Source of the DNA: Sphingosinicella sp. BN140058
GTDB lineage: Bacteria; Pseudomonadota; Alphaproteobacteria; Sphingomonadales; Sphingomonadaceae
Reading direction: 5' to 3'
DNA: 64,000 nt
Assembly: GCF_004135585.1 (NCBI RefSeq)
Contig: NZ_CP035501.1
Coordinates: 5,031,501 to 5,095,500, forward strand
This document shows positions 1 to 9,392 of the stretch, piece by piece. Below the pieces are notes generated by a model. It was given only the letters and a program-made list of their open reading frames with translations, had not been told where the DNA came from and ran no database searches. The position numbers and the translations under genes were made by a program. The stretch's first letter is position 1, and each line of letters starts with the position of its first letter.

Positions 1-83
1 CTCGCATGCACCGCGCTCGCAACATAGGCCTGGGCCTGAGGCCCGAATTGCTGCTCGACGAGGACGTCGTGGCTGCGTGTCAC
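1..83 (-). CDS. N-terminus of a probable class I SAM-dependent methyltransferase (partial)
   Basis: Only the first 27 codons lie in the window; the gene leaves through the left edge. Translation probably begins at a GTG with AAGGAG six bases upstream; the ATG just before it reads straight into a stop. The start VTRSHDVLVEQQFG followed by AQAY resembles the N-termini of UbiE-type (Methyltransf_11) methyltransferases, where an xQFGxxAxxY stretch precedes the SAM-binding fold. That match is from memory and rests on few residues. It is divergent from the LysR gene, the usual arrangement for a regulator and its target. Confidence 0.5.
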   Translation of the reverse strand, partial: MTRSHDVLVEQQFGPQAQAYVASAVHA

Positions 84-205
84 ATCTCTCTCCTTTCAAT
101 GTGAGACTTAGGTAGATCCGAGGGGTATCCGCACCTTCTCTCTTGCGGATGCACGGCACAATGCGGGATATCCGAGGACAGGTTTCGTCCTGGCCGAAGG
201 CTATC

Positions 206-1129
206 ATGCGGTTCGATCTGGTTGATCTTCGTCTCTTCGCGTCGGTCGTCGACGCCGGCAGCATTTCCCGCGGGGCCGCCGCCGCCAATCTCGCGCTGGC
301 CTCGGCAAGCGCCCGGATCAGCGGCATGGAGGCGCTGCTGGGCACCGCCTTGCTGGAGCGCGGCCGGCGCGGAGTCGTGCCCACGCCGGCCGGACGCACG
401 CTTCTCCATCATGCCCGCGCCATCCTCGCGCAGACCGAGCGCATGCGTGGCGAACTTGCCACCTTCGCAGGCGGAATGAAGGGCGAAATCCGGATGGTCT
501 CGAACAGCGCCGCCTTGGTCGAGCTCGTCCCCCGGTCGGTCCGCGCCTTACTCGCCGCACACAGGCAGGTCGACATAGAGATCGAGGAACGGACCAGCGT
601 CGACGTCATCGCCGCAGTGGGGGAGGGCCGCGCCGAGTTCGGCCTGGCCAGCCATTCGGTCGATGCGGGGATCCTCGAAACCCGTCCGATCCTTACCGAT
701 CGGCTGGTGCTGGTGGCGGCGGCGGATCACCCGCTCGCCGGTCGCGAGACGATCCGCTTCGCCGAACTTCTCGATCAGCCTTTCGTCGGCCTCAGCGCCG
801 GTGCCTTGCACGCGAGTCTCGCCGATCAGGCGGCTCGTCTCGGCCGCCGCATCGGCTACCGCGTGCGGCTGCGCAGCTTCGAAACCATGGCAGGTCTGGT
901 CGAAGCCGGAATTGGTCTCGGCATCATGCCCTTGTCAGCCGCTCTGCCGGCGCAGTCGTCGACGCTCGTCATCGTCCCGCTCGCCGATCCCTGGGCGGAT
1001 CGACGTTTGGCCCTTTGTGCCCGCCGGTTCGACGATCTCAGTGCGCACGCGCGGGCGCTCGTCGAAGAATTAGCTCGGCAGGCCGCCACGCTCGAACGGG
1101 CGCGGCCGACGCTCAGCGTGGGGCGCTAA
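206..1129 (+). CDS. LysR-family transcriptional regulator
   Basis: A 307-residue DNA-binding regulator of normal family length. Residues 1-60 form the winged helix-turn-helix (MRFDLVDLRLFASVVDAGS, then NLALASASARISGME), and residues about 90-295 form the periplasmic-binding-like effector domain, opening with KGEIRMVSN. I start at the ATG that begins MRFDLVDL because it fits the family; an in-frame ATG 21 codons upstream would add an unrelated tail. It is divergent from the methyltransferase with about 120 bp between the starts, so that gene is the likely target. Its 3' end overlaps the convergent M20 peptidase gene by 17 bp. The ligand cannot be inferred. Confidence 0.9.
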   Translation: MRFDLVDLRLFASVVDAGSISRGAAAANLALASASARISGMEALLGTALLERGRRGVVPTPAGRTLLHHARAILAQTERMRGELATFAGGMKGEIRMVSNSAALVELVPRSVRALLAAHRQVDIEIEERTSVDVIAAVGEGRAEFGLASHSVDAGILETRPILTDRLVLVAAADHPLAGRETIRFAELLDQPFVGLSAGALHASLADQAARLGRRIGYRVRLRSFETMAGLVEAGIGLGIMPLSAALPAQSSTLVIVPLADPWADRRLALCARRFDDLSAHARALVEELARQAATLERARPTLSVGR

Positions 1130-2432
1130 GCCGCGACATCAGGATCGCCGCGCGCTTGGCCTGGCGGCGAATGCTGGCGAGATCGACCGTCTCGCCCGGA
1201 GCGTGATCGCCGGTGCTGAAGGTGCCGAGGCCGACGAGGCCGTCGACATCGCCGGCAACGAAGGAGATGTCGCCCGCGCCGCGCTTCAGCGGATCGAGCG
1301 GCGCCATGGTCTCGAGGCCGAGATCGCGATTGACCGCATTGAGAGCAGCCAGAAGGGCCTTGTTGCCTTCGGTCGGCGCCATCGCCGGATAGCCTTCGCC
1401 GAATTCGATCTTCGCGTCCGTACCGGGCGCATGAGCCGCGACGATCGCCATCATCTTGGCGCGGACGCGCTCCGTCTGCGCGTTGCTCAAGGTACGAAAA
1501 TCACCGAGCGCGATCGCGGTTGCCGGGATAATGTTGGACTTGCCCGCAACGCTGCCGGTGCCGCTCTCGTCGATCGCGGCGCGCGCTCCGCCGGCGATCA
1601 CCCCGGCATTGAAGGTGAGGTTGGGCTCGGGCAGTTCCTTGCGAAAGGCGGCGAGGATCCGCACCAGTTCGTTGACGGCGCCATCGCCCTGTTCGGGCGT
1701 GAAGATGAGGGAGGAATGGCCGGTCCGGCCGCTGGCCGTCAGCGTCCAATCGGTGACGGACCGGCGCGCGATCGAGCCCATGTCCTTGCCGTCCTGTGTG
1801 ACCAGCCCTTCGAAATCGAGCGCGATGTCGGCGCGCTTGCCGGCCGCGACCAGATCGGCGCGGGAGAGGCTGTGCGGGCTGCCCGCATCTTCCTCGTCGC
1901 CGGTCAGCACGATCTCGATGTCGGCCCCGGCGAGCGTGCCGGCGGCCTGCATCGCGCGCAACGCCGCCACGATCACCACCAGGCCGCCTTTGTCGTCGCC
2001 GGCGCCGGGCCCTTCGGCAAGATCGCCTTTGCGAACGAACGTCTGGAACGGGGAATCGCGTTCGAACACCGTATCGAGATGGCCGATCAGCAAAAGCTTC
2101 TTCGCACCTGCTTTGCCGGCATGGGTCGCGATCAGATGGCCGGCGCGCTGCACCTGCGCCATCGGTTTCCAGGTGACGGTGAAGCCCAGTGGCTCCAGCT
2201 CCGCCCGCATCATAGCGCCGACGGCGGTGACCCCTTCGAGGTTCAGGGTGCCGCTATTCTGGTCGACCAGCCGCTGCAGGAGACCGACGGAGCGCTCGAA
2301 CTCGCCGTCGACCGTCCGCCCGATCGTCTTTTCCGCGGCGGAGAGGCGCGCCGCCGCCGGCGCTGCGGCGATCAGCAGGGCGCCGGCCGCTGCCGCAGCG
2401 GCCGCGCGGCCCAGAACCGTTCTTCCGATCAC
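1113..2432 (-). CDS. Exported M20-family metallopeptidase (glutamate carboxypeptidase-like)
   Basis: 439 residues. An Ala-rich signal peptide (about 1-28) is followed by an M20 zinc peptidase: GHLDTVF with the metal-binding His and Asp, GAGDDKGG with the bridging Asp, TGDEEDAGS with the catalytic and metal-binding Glu pair, and a late His in STGDHAPGE. Members of this family release C-terminal Glu or other residues from small peptides. The start is a GTG that shares GTGA with the stop of the upstream TonB receptor gene, so the two are translationally coupled, which supports uptake followed by periplasmic cleavage of a peptide. The AAATTGTGA context is unusual but leaves no other start near the signal peptide. 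Substrate unknown. Confidence 0.88.
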   Translation of the reverse strand: MIGRTVLGRAAAAAAAGALLIAAAPAAARLSAAEKTIGRTVDGEFERSVGLLQRLVDQNSGTLNLEGVTAVGAMMRAELEPLGFTVTWKPMAQVQRAGHLIATHAGKAGAKKLLLIGHLDTVFERDSPFQTFVRKGDLAEGPGAGDDKGGLVVIVAALRAMQAAGTLAGADIEIVLTGDEEDAGSPHSLSRADLVAAGKRADIALDFEGLVTQDGKDMGSIARRSVTDWTLTASGRTGHSSLIFTPEQGDGAVNELVRILAAFRKELPEPNLTFNAGVIAGGARAAIDESGTGSVAGKSNIIPATAIALGDFRTLSNAQTERVRAKMMAIVAAHAPGTDAKIEFGEGYPAMAPTEGNKALLAALNAVNRDLGLETMAPLDPLKRGAGDISFVAGDVDGLVGLGTFSTGDHAPGETVDLASIRRQAKRAAILMSRLSAPR

Positions 2433-5260
2433 AATTTCTTCCCGCCCATTTTGTAGGTCAGCTGCAGATAGAAGCTGCGGCCGACCCCGTCGAACCACGA
2501 AATGTCGTAATAAGGATAGCTCGCATAGGTCGGGTCCTTGACCGGTGCCTTGTCGAACAGATTGTTAACGGTGCCCGACAGCCGGATCCGGTCCGTGAAG
2601 CTGTACTGGGCCGACAGATTGAACAGATAGCTCGCCTTTATGTAGGCATCCTCGTCATAATTGGGCAGCTTGCCGAGGCGCATGCCGGTGAGCGTGGTCG
2701 AGACCTTGCCGACGTTCCAGGTCAGGCTCGCCGTCCCCTTGTCGCGGGGGATGTAATAGCCGCTTTCATAAGCGAGCTTGTTGATCACCGGATCGCCCGG
2801 ATATTGCCGGATCTTGTGGCTGAAGACGTAGGTGTAGGCGGCGCTCAGCGCGAAGCTGCCGATGCCGGTCTGCGGCGAACGCAGGTGGGCGGCAACGTCG
2901 ATGCCGTCGGTGCTCTCCTGCGCGATATTGATCGGCGCGATCGACACGCCCTGCAATTCTCCGTCGAGGGCGCCGCCGGCATAACGCTGCACCCGGGCAA
3001 GCGCGTCGAGGCAGGTCGGCGAGCCGGTGTCGACGGCCGCGCCCGACGACGTCGTACCGATCCGGCAGTCCGCCTCGTCGCGCAGCAGGCTATCGATGTT
3101 CATGTCGAGCACCTGGTTCTTCATCTCCACCCGGAAATAGTCGGCCGAGACGTCGAACCAGCGGCGCGGCTGCCAGACGATGCCGGCGTTGAGCGATTTC
3201 GACGTTTCCGGCCGGAGATCGCGATTGCCGTTGCGGCGGGAGACGATGCCTTCGTCGGCGCGTCCGCAATCGCCGATGTCGACGTCGCTCTCTTCGGTTC
3301 GGCAGAGATAATAATCGGTCGCGGAGGGGTGGGTGTTGCCGGGGCCTCGGAACACGTAGTTCAGGTCCGGAGCCCGGAAGCCGGTGCCGTAGGCGCCGCG
3401 GAGCAGCAGGGCACGGGTCGGCCGCAATTGTGCGCCGAGGTTCCACGTCACCTTGCCGAAGCCGTTGCCGGCAAAGGCATAATGATCGTAGCGCGCGGCA
3501 CCGTTCAGCTCGAGGAACGAGAAGACGGGCACACGAAGTTCGCCGCCCGCGCCCCAATGACGGCGCTTGCCGCTGCCGTCCGAATCGATCAGCCCAACAT
3601 AATATTGGGTGAGCGCGAGCGGATCGGGCCTGAGGTCGTAGCCCTGGTTGCCAGCCTCGATCACCGCGGCGAAGCCGACCGGCCCAGCCGGAAGCGCGAA
3701 CAGATGGGTGGTGTTGATCGTGGCGGACGCATTGTTCACCCACGACTTCGGCCGGTAGACCGAATCGGCGGTGATCGAGCGATACTCGTCCGGGGTGAGC
3801 GGCGTGTAGAGCCGGGTCGGATCGGCATCGAAGATCGCATAGCCGCTGTCCGGATCGACGCCCTGCTGGCTGCCGAGGAAGAAGGCGTTGGCCTTGTCGA
3901 TCACCACCTGCGGAAAGTGGACGGTCGAGCGGTATTCGGCATGGTTGAGGGCGACCTCGTAGGACCAGCGGTCATCGGTGCCGAAGCTGCCCTTGATACC
4001 CGGCGTGATGGTGTAGCTCAGGGCATTGTTGCGGGTCAGTCCGGCCTTGAGGCCGCCCATCTCCTCCGGCGTGAACTGGCGGCTCCAATTGTCGAGCTGG
4101 GCGCCGCTATAGGTGTCGTCGGGCGACAGATTGGGATTGAAGAAGGTCCCTTCCTCATTGCCGTCGGGCGAGACGTAGAACCAGTCGAGAACGTCTCGGA
4201 ACAGCTTCAGCCGCGAATAGCTGAACTGGAGATCGGCGAAGAGTTCGGTACGATCGCCGAGCTTGTAGCTGAGCGCGCTGTAGGCGGACACCGACCTGCG
4301 CTTCGAAATCATCGTTCCGAACGCAACCGATTCGTTGCTACCGCAGAACCGGCCCGGCCCCGATATCGTGTCGTAGCGCGGACGGCTGGCATAATAGGTC
4401 GTGCCGAAGTTGAGGTCGGCGAGGCCGGCGCAGGTCGCCGCTCCGGGATCGATATAGCCGCTATCCTCGTCGGTGCGGAGAAAGGTGCGGCGGGCCAGCG
4501 GCGCTTCGGTGGTCGGATTGTCGGCCGTCGAATCCTGGCGCTTGCGTTGATATTGCCAGAGCGGCCGTTGATCGAGGAACTCGACTCCGAGCAGGCCCGT
4601 GAAGGCCCCGCTCTGCCAACCGGTGGACGCGGTGATCCGATAGGATGCGCCGCCGCCGTCTTCGGTGTCGCCGTAGCGAAGGTCGATCCGGGTGCCGTCC
4701 GGCCTGGACTTGAGCTGGAAATTGACCACGCCCGAAATCGCGTCCGAGCCGTAGATCGCCGACGCGCTCCCGCTCAGGATCTCCACGCGCTCGATGAGGC
4801 CGATCGGGATGTTGGAAATGTCGGTGAAATTGCTGTTGCCGTTGAACGGCAGCGGGAAGTCGGCGATCCGGCGGCCGTTGACCAGCACCAGAGTGTGGTT
4901 GGGGCCGAGCCCGCGCAGATCGACCTGCTGCGCACCGGGCGTGAAATCGGCGCCGGAGAAGCTCTGCTGGCTCTGCGTCTCGCCGCCATTCTGGGTGATC
5001 GCCCGCAGCACGTCGGGCACGCTCTGATAGCCGTTGCGGAGGATGTCCTCGGAGGTGATCGTCGTCACCGGCGCCGGCCCTTCGGCCTGCACCCGCGGAA
5101 TGCGCGAGCCGAGCACGACGATCTCGCCGCCGGCCGTCTCCTCGCCCACGGCCGCTGCGCCCACATCCACGGCCTCGCCGGTCTGGGCAGCCGCGGCTCC
5201 GGCGAGCACGACCAGGCTGCAGCCGGCCATGGCGAGGCCGATGATCTTCCGATGACGCAC
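2429..5260 (-). CDS. TonB-dependent outer-membrane receptor
   Basis: 943 residues, typical of large sphingomonad receptors. A signal peptide ends at AGAAAAQ (about residue 26). The plug follows: DVLRAITQNGG, then VDLRGLGPNHTLVLVNGRR, then SASAIYGSDAISGVVNF. The rest is a 22-strand barrel with many alternating aromatic strands, and the last strand is followed by a short basic tail (GGKKL) rather than the usual terminal Phe. I use the GTG beginning VRHRKIIGLA, eight bases after GAGGGGG; another GTG two codons earlier is possible. It imports an unknown ligand with TonB energy. Coupling to the M20 peptidase and divergence from an S51 peptidase and an AsnC regulator suggest a peptide or isopeptide. 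Confidence 0.95.
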   Translation of the reverse strand: MRHRKIIGLAMAGCSLVVLAGAAAAQTGEAVDVGAAAVGEETAGGEIVVLGSRIPRVQAEGPAPVTTITSEDILRNGYQSVPDVLRAITQNGGETQSQQSFSGADFTPGAQQVDLRGLGPNHTLVLVNGRRIADFPLPFNGNSNFTDISNIPIGLIERVEILSGSASAIYGSDAISGVVNFQLKSRPDGTRIDLRYGDTEDGGGASYRITASTGWQSGAFTGLLGVEFLDQRPLWQYQRKRQDSTADNPTTEAPLARRTFLRTDEDSGYIDPGAATCAGLADLNFGTTYYASRPRYDTISGPGRFCGSNESVAFGTMISKRRSVSAYSALSYKLGDRTELFADLQFSYSRLKLFRDVLDWFYVSPDGNEEGTFFNPNLSPDDTYSGAQLDNWSRQFTPEEMGGLKAGLTRNNALSYTITPGIKGSFGTDDRWSYEVALNHAEYRSTVHFPQVVIDKANAFFLGSQQGVDPDSGYAIFDADPTRLYTPLTPDEYRSITADSVYRPKSWVNNASATINTTHLFALPAGPVGFAAVIEAGNQGYDLRPDPLALTQYYVGLIDSDGSGKRRHWGAGGELRVPVFSFLELNGAARYDHYAFAGNGFGKVTWNLGAQLRPTRALLLRGAYGTGFRAPDLNYVFRGPGNTHPSATDYYLCRTEESDVDIGDCGRADEGIVSRRNGNRDLRPETSKSLNAGIVWQPRRWFDVSADYFRVEMKNQVLDMNIDSLLRDEADCRIGTTSSGAAVDTGSPTCLDALARVQRYAGGALDGELQGVSIAPINIAQESTDGIDVAAHLRSPQTGIGSFALSAAYTYVFSHKIRQYPGDPVINKLAYESGYYIPRDKGTASLTWNVGKVSTTLTGMRLGKLPNYDEDAYIKASYLFNLSAQYSFTDRIRLSGTVNNLFDKAPVKDPTYASYPYYDISWFDGVGRSFYLQLTYKMGGKKL

Positions 5261-5321
5261 GAACACTTCCCCCTCGTGATTTGACGAGACATATTGACAC
5301 CGGGGTCCATCAGATTGGAAT

Positions 5322-5340
5322 GACAAATATTCATAGTGTC
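5322..5340. promoter_or_regulatory. Imperfect inverted repeat between divergent peptidase and receptor genes
   Basis: GACA-N11-TGTC with an AT-rich centre lies in the 96-bp gap between the TonB receptor and the S51 peptidase. Lrp/AsnC sites often have this loose shape, and an AsnC gene sits at the end of the S51 operon. The arms are only four bases, so it may be chance. Confidence 0.25.
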
Positions 5341-5356
5341 GGGTGCGTCGAACGAA

Positions 5357-6382
5357 ATGATTGAACCTGTCGCCAGGAGGACACTGTTCGGGCTTCTCGC
5401 CGCCATGATCGCGGCGCTTGCCTGGACGCCCGCCGCGTCACGTCCGGCCAAGCCCGCCTACGAACATTATCAAATCGGCGCTGCGAAGGCCGCGCGCCCT
5501 TCCGCCACCGCCCCCGGCCTGCTTCTCGTCGGCGGCGGCGACTGGGATTACGGCGCCTTCCGCTGGTTCGCGGCGCAGGCGGGGCATGGTCACATCGTCG
5601 TCCTGCGCGCCTCCGGCGCGGGCGAGGCGGGCGAGGAATTCTACAATCAGGTGGGCGGCGTCGCCTCGGTCGAGACCCTGGTGTTCCACCACCGCAGCGC
5701 CGCTTCCGATCCGGCGGTGCTCGCCATCCTAGCCAAGGCGGACGGCATCTTCCTCGCCGGCGGCGATCAGGCCAATTACGTCAATTTCTGGAAGGGTACG
5801 GCGGTCGCTCGGCTGCTCGATGACCATGTCCGCAAGGGCAAGCCGATCGGCGGCACCAGCGCCGGTCTCGCGATTCTCGGCGGCATCGGCTACGGAGCGC
5901 TCGACGGCGGCAGCATCGACAGCCCGGCCGCGCTGGCCGATCCGGGTGGTGCGGCAGTCACGCTGGTCGGCGATTTCCTGCACATGCCGCGGCTCGCCCA
6001 TGTCGTCACCGACACCCATTTCAGCGCGCGCGACCGGCTCGGCCGGCTGATCGCGTTTCTCGCCAAGGCGCGGCAGGTCGATCCCGAGGCGATCGGACTC
6101 GGCGTCGACGAGGGCAGCGCCCTGTGCGTCGAAGCCGATGGGACTGCGCGCCTGCACACGCCCGATGGCGGCTTTGCGTGGCTGGTCGAACCGCAGGGAC
6201 GGCCGGCTCTTGCGCCTGGGATGCCCTTGGACTGGCGGCGGATCCGGATTACGGGTGTCGGGGCGGACAGCATCCTGGACCTCGGCACCATGCGCGTCAC
6301 CAATCCCGCTTTCTCCGGAGAGGCCGAAGTCCGGCAAGGCGTGCTTGTCGGCGCACCCGGGCCGGGGCCGGCGGCGCGCTGA
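5357..6382 (+). CDS. Cyanophycinase-like S51 serine peptidase, probably exported
   Basis: 341 residues. The N-terminus VARRTLFGLLAAMI looks like a twin-arginine or Sec signal. The body matches the S51 (cyanophycinase / isoaspartyl dipeptidase) fold: LLLVGGGDWDYG near the start, FLAGGDQANY, and the nucleophile elbow GGTSAGLAILGG, followed by DEGSALCVEADG. Family members cut beta-aspartyl or alpha-aspartyl bonds in cyanophycin-derived peptides or N-terminal Asp dipeptides. I start at ATG 5357; a GTG seven codons upstream is also open but neither has a strong ribosome site. The stop overlaps the start of the AsnC gene by one base (TGATG). Confidence 0.85.
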   Translation: MIEPVARRTLFGLLAAMIAALAWTPAASRPAKPAYEHYQIGAAKAARPSATAPGLLLVGGGDWDYGAFRWFAAQAGHGHIVVLRASGAGEAGEEFYNQVGGVASVETLVFHHRSAASDPAVLAILAKADGIFLAGGDQANYVNFWKGTAVARLLDDHVRKGKPIGGTSAGLAILGGIGYGALDGGSIDSPAALADPGGAAVTLVGDFLHMPRLAHVVTDTHFSARDRLGRLIAFLAKARQVDPEAIGLGVDEGSALCVEADGTARLHTPDGGFAWLVEPQGRPALAPGMPLDWRRIRITGVGADSILDLGTMRVTNPAFSGEAEVRQGVLVGAPGPGPAAR

Positions 6383-6822
6383 TGACGGCCCGGGCGCCGG
6401 AAGATGTCGATCGGCAACTTCTGGCGCTGCTTCGCGAGGATGCGCGCAGGAACGTCTCGGAGCTCGCGCTGGCGCTCGGAGTGTCCCGCTCCACCATCTA
6501 CAGCAGCATCGAGCGGCTGGAGCGGGCAGGGACCATCCTCGGCTACACCGTGCGTCTCGGCGATGCCTATGACCGGCGGCTGATCCGCGCCCATGTCATG
6601 ATCAAGGTCTTGCCCAAGGCTATCGGCGTGACCCAGGATGCGCTGGCGACGATGTCGGAACTTGCCGGGCTTTACGCGATCGCCGGGGAATATGATCTGA
6701 TCGCGATCGTCGAAGCCCCGGATCTCACCCGCCTGAACGACCTGCTCGACGCCATCGGCGCGATCGAGGGGGTCGAGCGGACGACCTCTTCGGTGATCCT
6801 GGCGACCAAGCTGCAGCGCTGA
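6382..6822 (+). CDS. AsnC/Lrp-family transcriptional regulator
   Basis: 146 residues. Residues 5-60 form the helix-turn-helix (LREDARRNVSELALALGVSRS, here split as LREDARRNVSE and LALGVSRSTIYSSIERL). Residues 65-140 form the RAM ligand-binding domain with the GEYDLIAIVEA core. Such proteins sense amino acids or small peptides and often act locally. The TGATG junction with the S51 peptidase gene couples their translation, so this is the best candidate regulator of the divergent receptor-peptidase genes. Confidence 0.92.
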   Translation: MTARAPEDVDRQLLALLREDARRNVSELALALGVSRSTIYSSIERLERAGTILGYTVRLGDAYDRRLIRAHVMIKVLPKAIGVTQDALATMSELAGLYAIAGEYDLIAIVEAPDLTRLNDLLDAIGAIEGVERTTSSVILATKLQR

Positions 6823-6937
6823 GCCCGCTTCATCAACCACCTGTTAACGACGGCAGCCTAAGTCTCTCGGTCAGCACCGAATTCCAGGCGAATGGGTGTT
6901 CGGCGCGCCTCGGCGACGAGGATGCACAGGAGTGAGC

Positions 6938-9058
6938 GTGACCTTTCGGAGCCAATCCTCGGACGCACTATCGATTCGCGCCGAGCGGATTCTGGTTTTC
7001 GCGATTGCCGGCACGCTTGCCTCCATCGCCGCATCGCTGGACTTCTTCGAGCGGTTCCGCGCATTCTCGGCACGATACGAGCATTTCGAAGTGGACGAGG
7101 TGCTGACCGCGCTGCTCGGGTTCGCGCTCGCCGGTGCCTGGCTCGCGTGGCGCACCAGCCGCCGGCTTTCGGTTGCCATGGCCGAGGTCCAGTCGCTTCA
7201 GGCGCAGGCGATCGCAGCCGCCCGCCTCGATCCGTTGACCGGCCTGCCCAATCGCCGCGCGCTCGCCGAATTCGTGGCCGATCATCGCAATGCCGGGGAA
7301 GGCGGCAGCGCACTCACGGTCCTGATCAGCGATCTCAATCACTTCAAGGCGGTCAACGACACCCACGGCCACCGCGCCGGCGATATCGTCCTGCGCGAAA
7401 TCGGTGCCCGCTTGCGCGCGGTTCAGACCGACCATGACGGGGTGCTGATCGTGCGCTTGGGCGGCGACGAATTCGCCGCCGTGGTGCACCATGATCCGGA
7501 GAGCGATCTTCCGGAGCGGATTTCGCGGCGGATCGCGCAGGCGGCGCGTAGGCCGATCGCAATCGCCGAGGATCTCACCGTCACTCTGAGCGCCTCCGTG
7601 GGCATGGCCGGGGTCGTTGCAGGTACCGCGATCGATGAGACCCTGAGCGCCGCCGACGCCGCCATGTACGCGGCCAAGCGGCGCGCTGCCTCGATCCGGG
7701 CGACGCATGCGCCCGCGGCGGCCGATACGGCCCACGGCACCTGGCGGCGCCGGCTGCTCGAGCGGCCCGGACCATTGGATGGCAGGGGCCGCACCGTGTT
7801 CGCCGCCGCGCTCAGTATCGATCGCTTTGCGGCGATGCGGGCGACGATCGGTCATGCCATGGGGGCGCAGTTGGTGCGGGAACTGGTCGAGCGGCTGGGC
7901 GCTTCGATCGGCGAGCTGGCGATCGAGCGGATCGCCCCCGATACCGTCGCAATTGCGTTCGACGGCGCCAATGCCGCCGACGCCGCAGACGTGATCGAAC
8001 GGCTCCAAATTGCCGCGGAAGGGGCGATCGCGGTCGGCGACCATGTCGTCGATCTCTCCGTCACGATCGGCTATGCGGGGCCGGGATCGGCGGACGAGCT
8101 GCGGGTGCTCGGCGAACAGGCGCAGATCGCGCTCGATCAGGCCCGGAATGCGCGGCACCGGCGCGCCTTGTTCAGCAAGGCTGATTACGGCGATCCCTCG
8201 GACCGGCTGGCGCTGATGCGAGACATGCGCGCAGGTTTGGCCAACGGCGAGATCACCTTGCGCTACCAGCCCAAGATCCGGATCCGCGACGATGCCATCG
8301 ACGGGGTCGAGGCCCTGATCCGCTGGCGGCATCCGGTGCGCGGCAGCATCGGACCCGAAGAGTTCGTCCGGATCGCCGAGGAAACCGGCGACATTCGCGA
8401 CATGACCGAATGGGTGCTGCATCGCGTGATCGCCGACCAGGCCTTTCTGCGTCAGTCGGGGATCCGCCTTCCCGTTCACGTCAACATGCCCGCCCGCCTC
8501 GTCGGAGACGAGGCGTTCACCAGGCGGATGCTTGCGCTGATCGGCACTGCAGAGGGAGAGATCGGGCTCGAGGTCACCGAGATCGCGGTGATCGACGATC
8601 CGGCGAACGCACTGGCCAATCTGCACCTGCTCGCCGACGCCGGCATCCGCCTGTCGATCGATGATTATGGCGCCGGCACGTCGTCGCTCGCCTATCTCAA
8701 GCAATTGCCCGTGCAGGAGCTCAAGATCGATCGGCAGTTCATCACCGAGCTCGTCGAGAGCCGCCGCGATCCGTTGATCGTTCGCTCCACCATCGACCTT
8801 GCCCACGGACTCGGCATGGACGTCACCGCCGAGGGCGTCGAGACGGAGGCGGCGAGGGACATGTTGCGGGTGATGGGCTGCGACCGCATCCAGGGCTTCC
8901 TCGTCGCGCCGGCACTGGAAATCGAGGAACTGATCGATTTCTGCGCAAGGAGGCGCGGCGAAGGGCAGGGGGCAGCGGAGGAAAGCCGATCGTGCCCTGT
9001 CGCGGCAGAGGGCGGAAACCGGCAGGCGCCGCTCCCTGCGACATCCTGCCGGGCCTGA
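6938..9058 (+). CDS. Membrane GGDEF-(degenerate GGDEF)-EAL protein, cyclic-di-GMP turnover
   Basis: 706 residues. Two membrane helices (about 17-35 and 55-72) are followed by a GGDEF domain with an intact motif at 175-179 (RLGGDEFAAV), so it may make cyclic-di-GMP. A second GGDEF-like stretch (about 285-410, AALSIDRFAAMRATIGHAMG) has lost the signature. The EAL domain starts near 430: EALIRW at 458-463, then NMPARLV, GLEVTEIAV, SIDDYGAGTSSLAYL and TAEGVET, so the phosphodiesterase metal ligands look present. The GTG start at 6938 has AGGAG five bases upstream; a GTG two codons earlier would place AGGAG against the start. Which activity wins cannot be told from sequence. Confidence 0.93.
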   Translation: MTFRSQSSDALSIRAERILVFAIAGTLASIAASLDFFERFRAFSARYEHFEVDEVLTALLGFALAGAWLAWRTSRRLSVAMAEVQSLQAQAIAAARLDPLTGLPNRRALAEFVADHRNAGEGGSALTVLISDLNHFKAVNDTHGHRAGDIVLREIGARLRAVQTDHDGVLIVRLGGDEFAAVVHHDPESDLPERISRRIAQAARRPIAIAEDLTVTLSASVGMAGVVAGTAIDETLSAADAAMYAAKRRAASIRATHAPAAADTAHGTWRRRLLERPGPLDGRGRTVFAAALSIDRFAAMRATIGHAMGAQLVRELVERLGASIGELAIERIAPDTVAIAFDGANAADAADVIERLQIAAEGAIAVGDHVVDLSVTIGYAGPGSADELRVLGEQAQIALDQARNARHRRALFSKADYGDPSDRLALMRDMRAGLANGEITLRYQPKIRIRDDAIDGVEALIRWRHPVRGSIGPEEFVRIAEETGDIRDMTEWVLHRVIADQAFLRQSGIRLPVHVNMPARLVGDEAFTRRMLALIGTAEGEIGLEVTEIAVIDDPANALANLHLLADAGIRLSIDDYGAGTSSLAYLKQLPVQELKIDRQFITELVESRRDPLIVRSTIDLAHGLGMDVTAEGVETEAARDMLRVMGCDRIQGFLVAPALEIEELIDFCARRRGEGQGAAEESRSCPVAAEGGNRQAPLPATSCRA

Positions 9059-9392
9059 TTGCGAAGACGGTCAAACTTCCCGGACAAGCGCGGTACGCCG
9101 GCGAAACACTTGAAGTCATCAGCGCCGCTGTGAACCAAGGAAATACGCCGTGCCAAGCACATGGCGTCCGCCAAGTTGCGATTGTTGCAGTGTTATCGGC
9201 AGGCCCGACTGCTCCACCTGTCGATGATATTTGAGCTGTCATGCCATGCCAGCGCATCTCCGCAGGGGCGGGATCGCCGATGCTTGCTTCGCGGAACACG
9301 TCCATGTCATAGGATTGCTCGCCCTGACGAGCCTGAACGGGTGCGACGTCCGGGCGCTTCGAGCGCGATCTTCAGCCTGCGGGGGATGTCGC
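9059..9392. other. 334-bp stretch without a recognisable gene
   Basis: Lies between the GGDEF-EAL gene and the MEDS gene. I see no tRNA, no strong hairpin with a T-run and no convincing promoter boxes; short open frames here lack ribosome sites. It presumably holds the promoter of the MEDS / kinase operon. Confidence 0.5.

Noticed and set aside
1203..2456. Long open frame on the strand opposite the M20 peptidase gene
   Set aside because: Very high GC with G/C third positions makes antisense frames stay open; the product is Arg/Gly/Asp-rich with no family features and no ribosome site.
2804..5284. 826-codon open frame opposite the TonB receptor
   Set aside because: Mirror of a well-recognised receptor gene; low-complexity product, no start signals.
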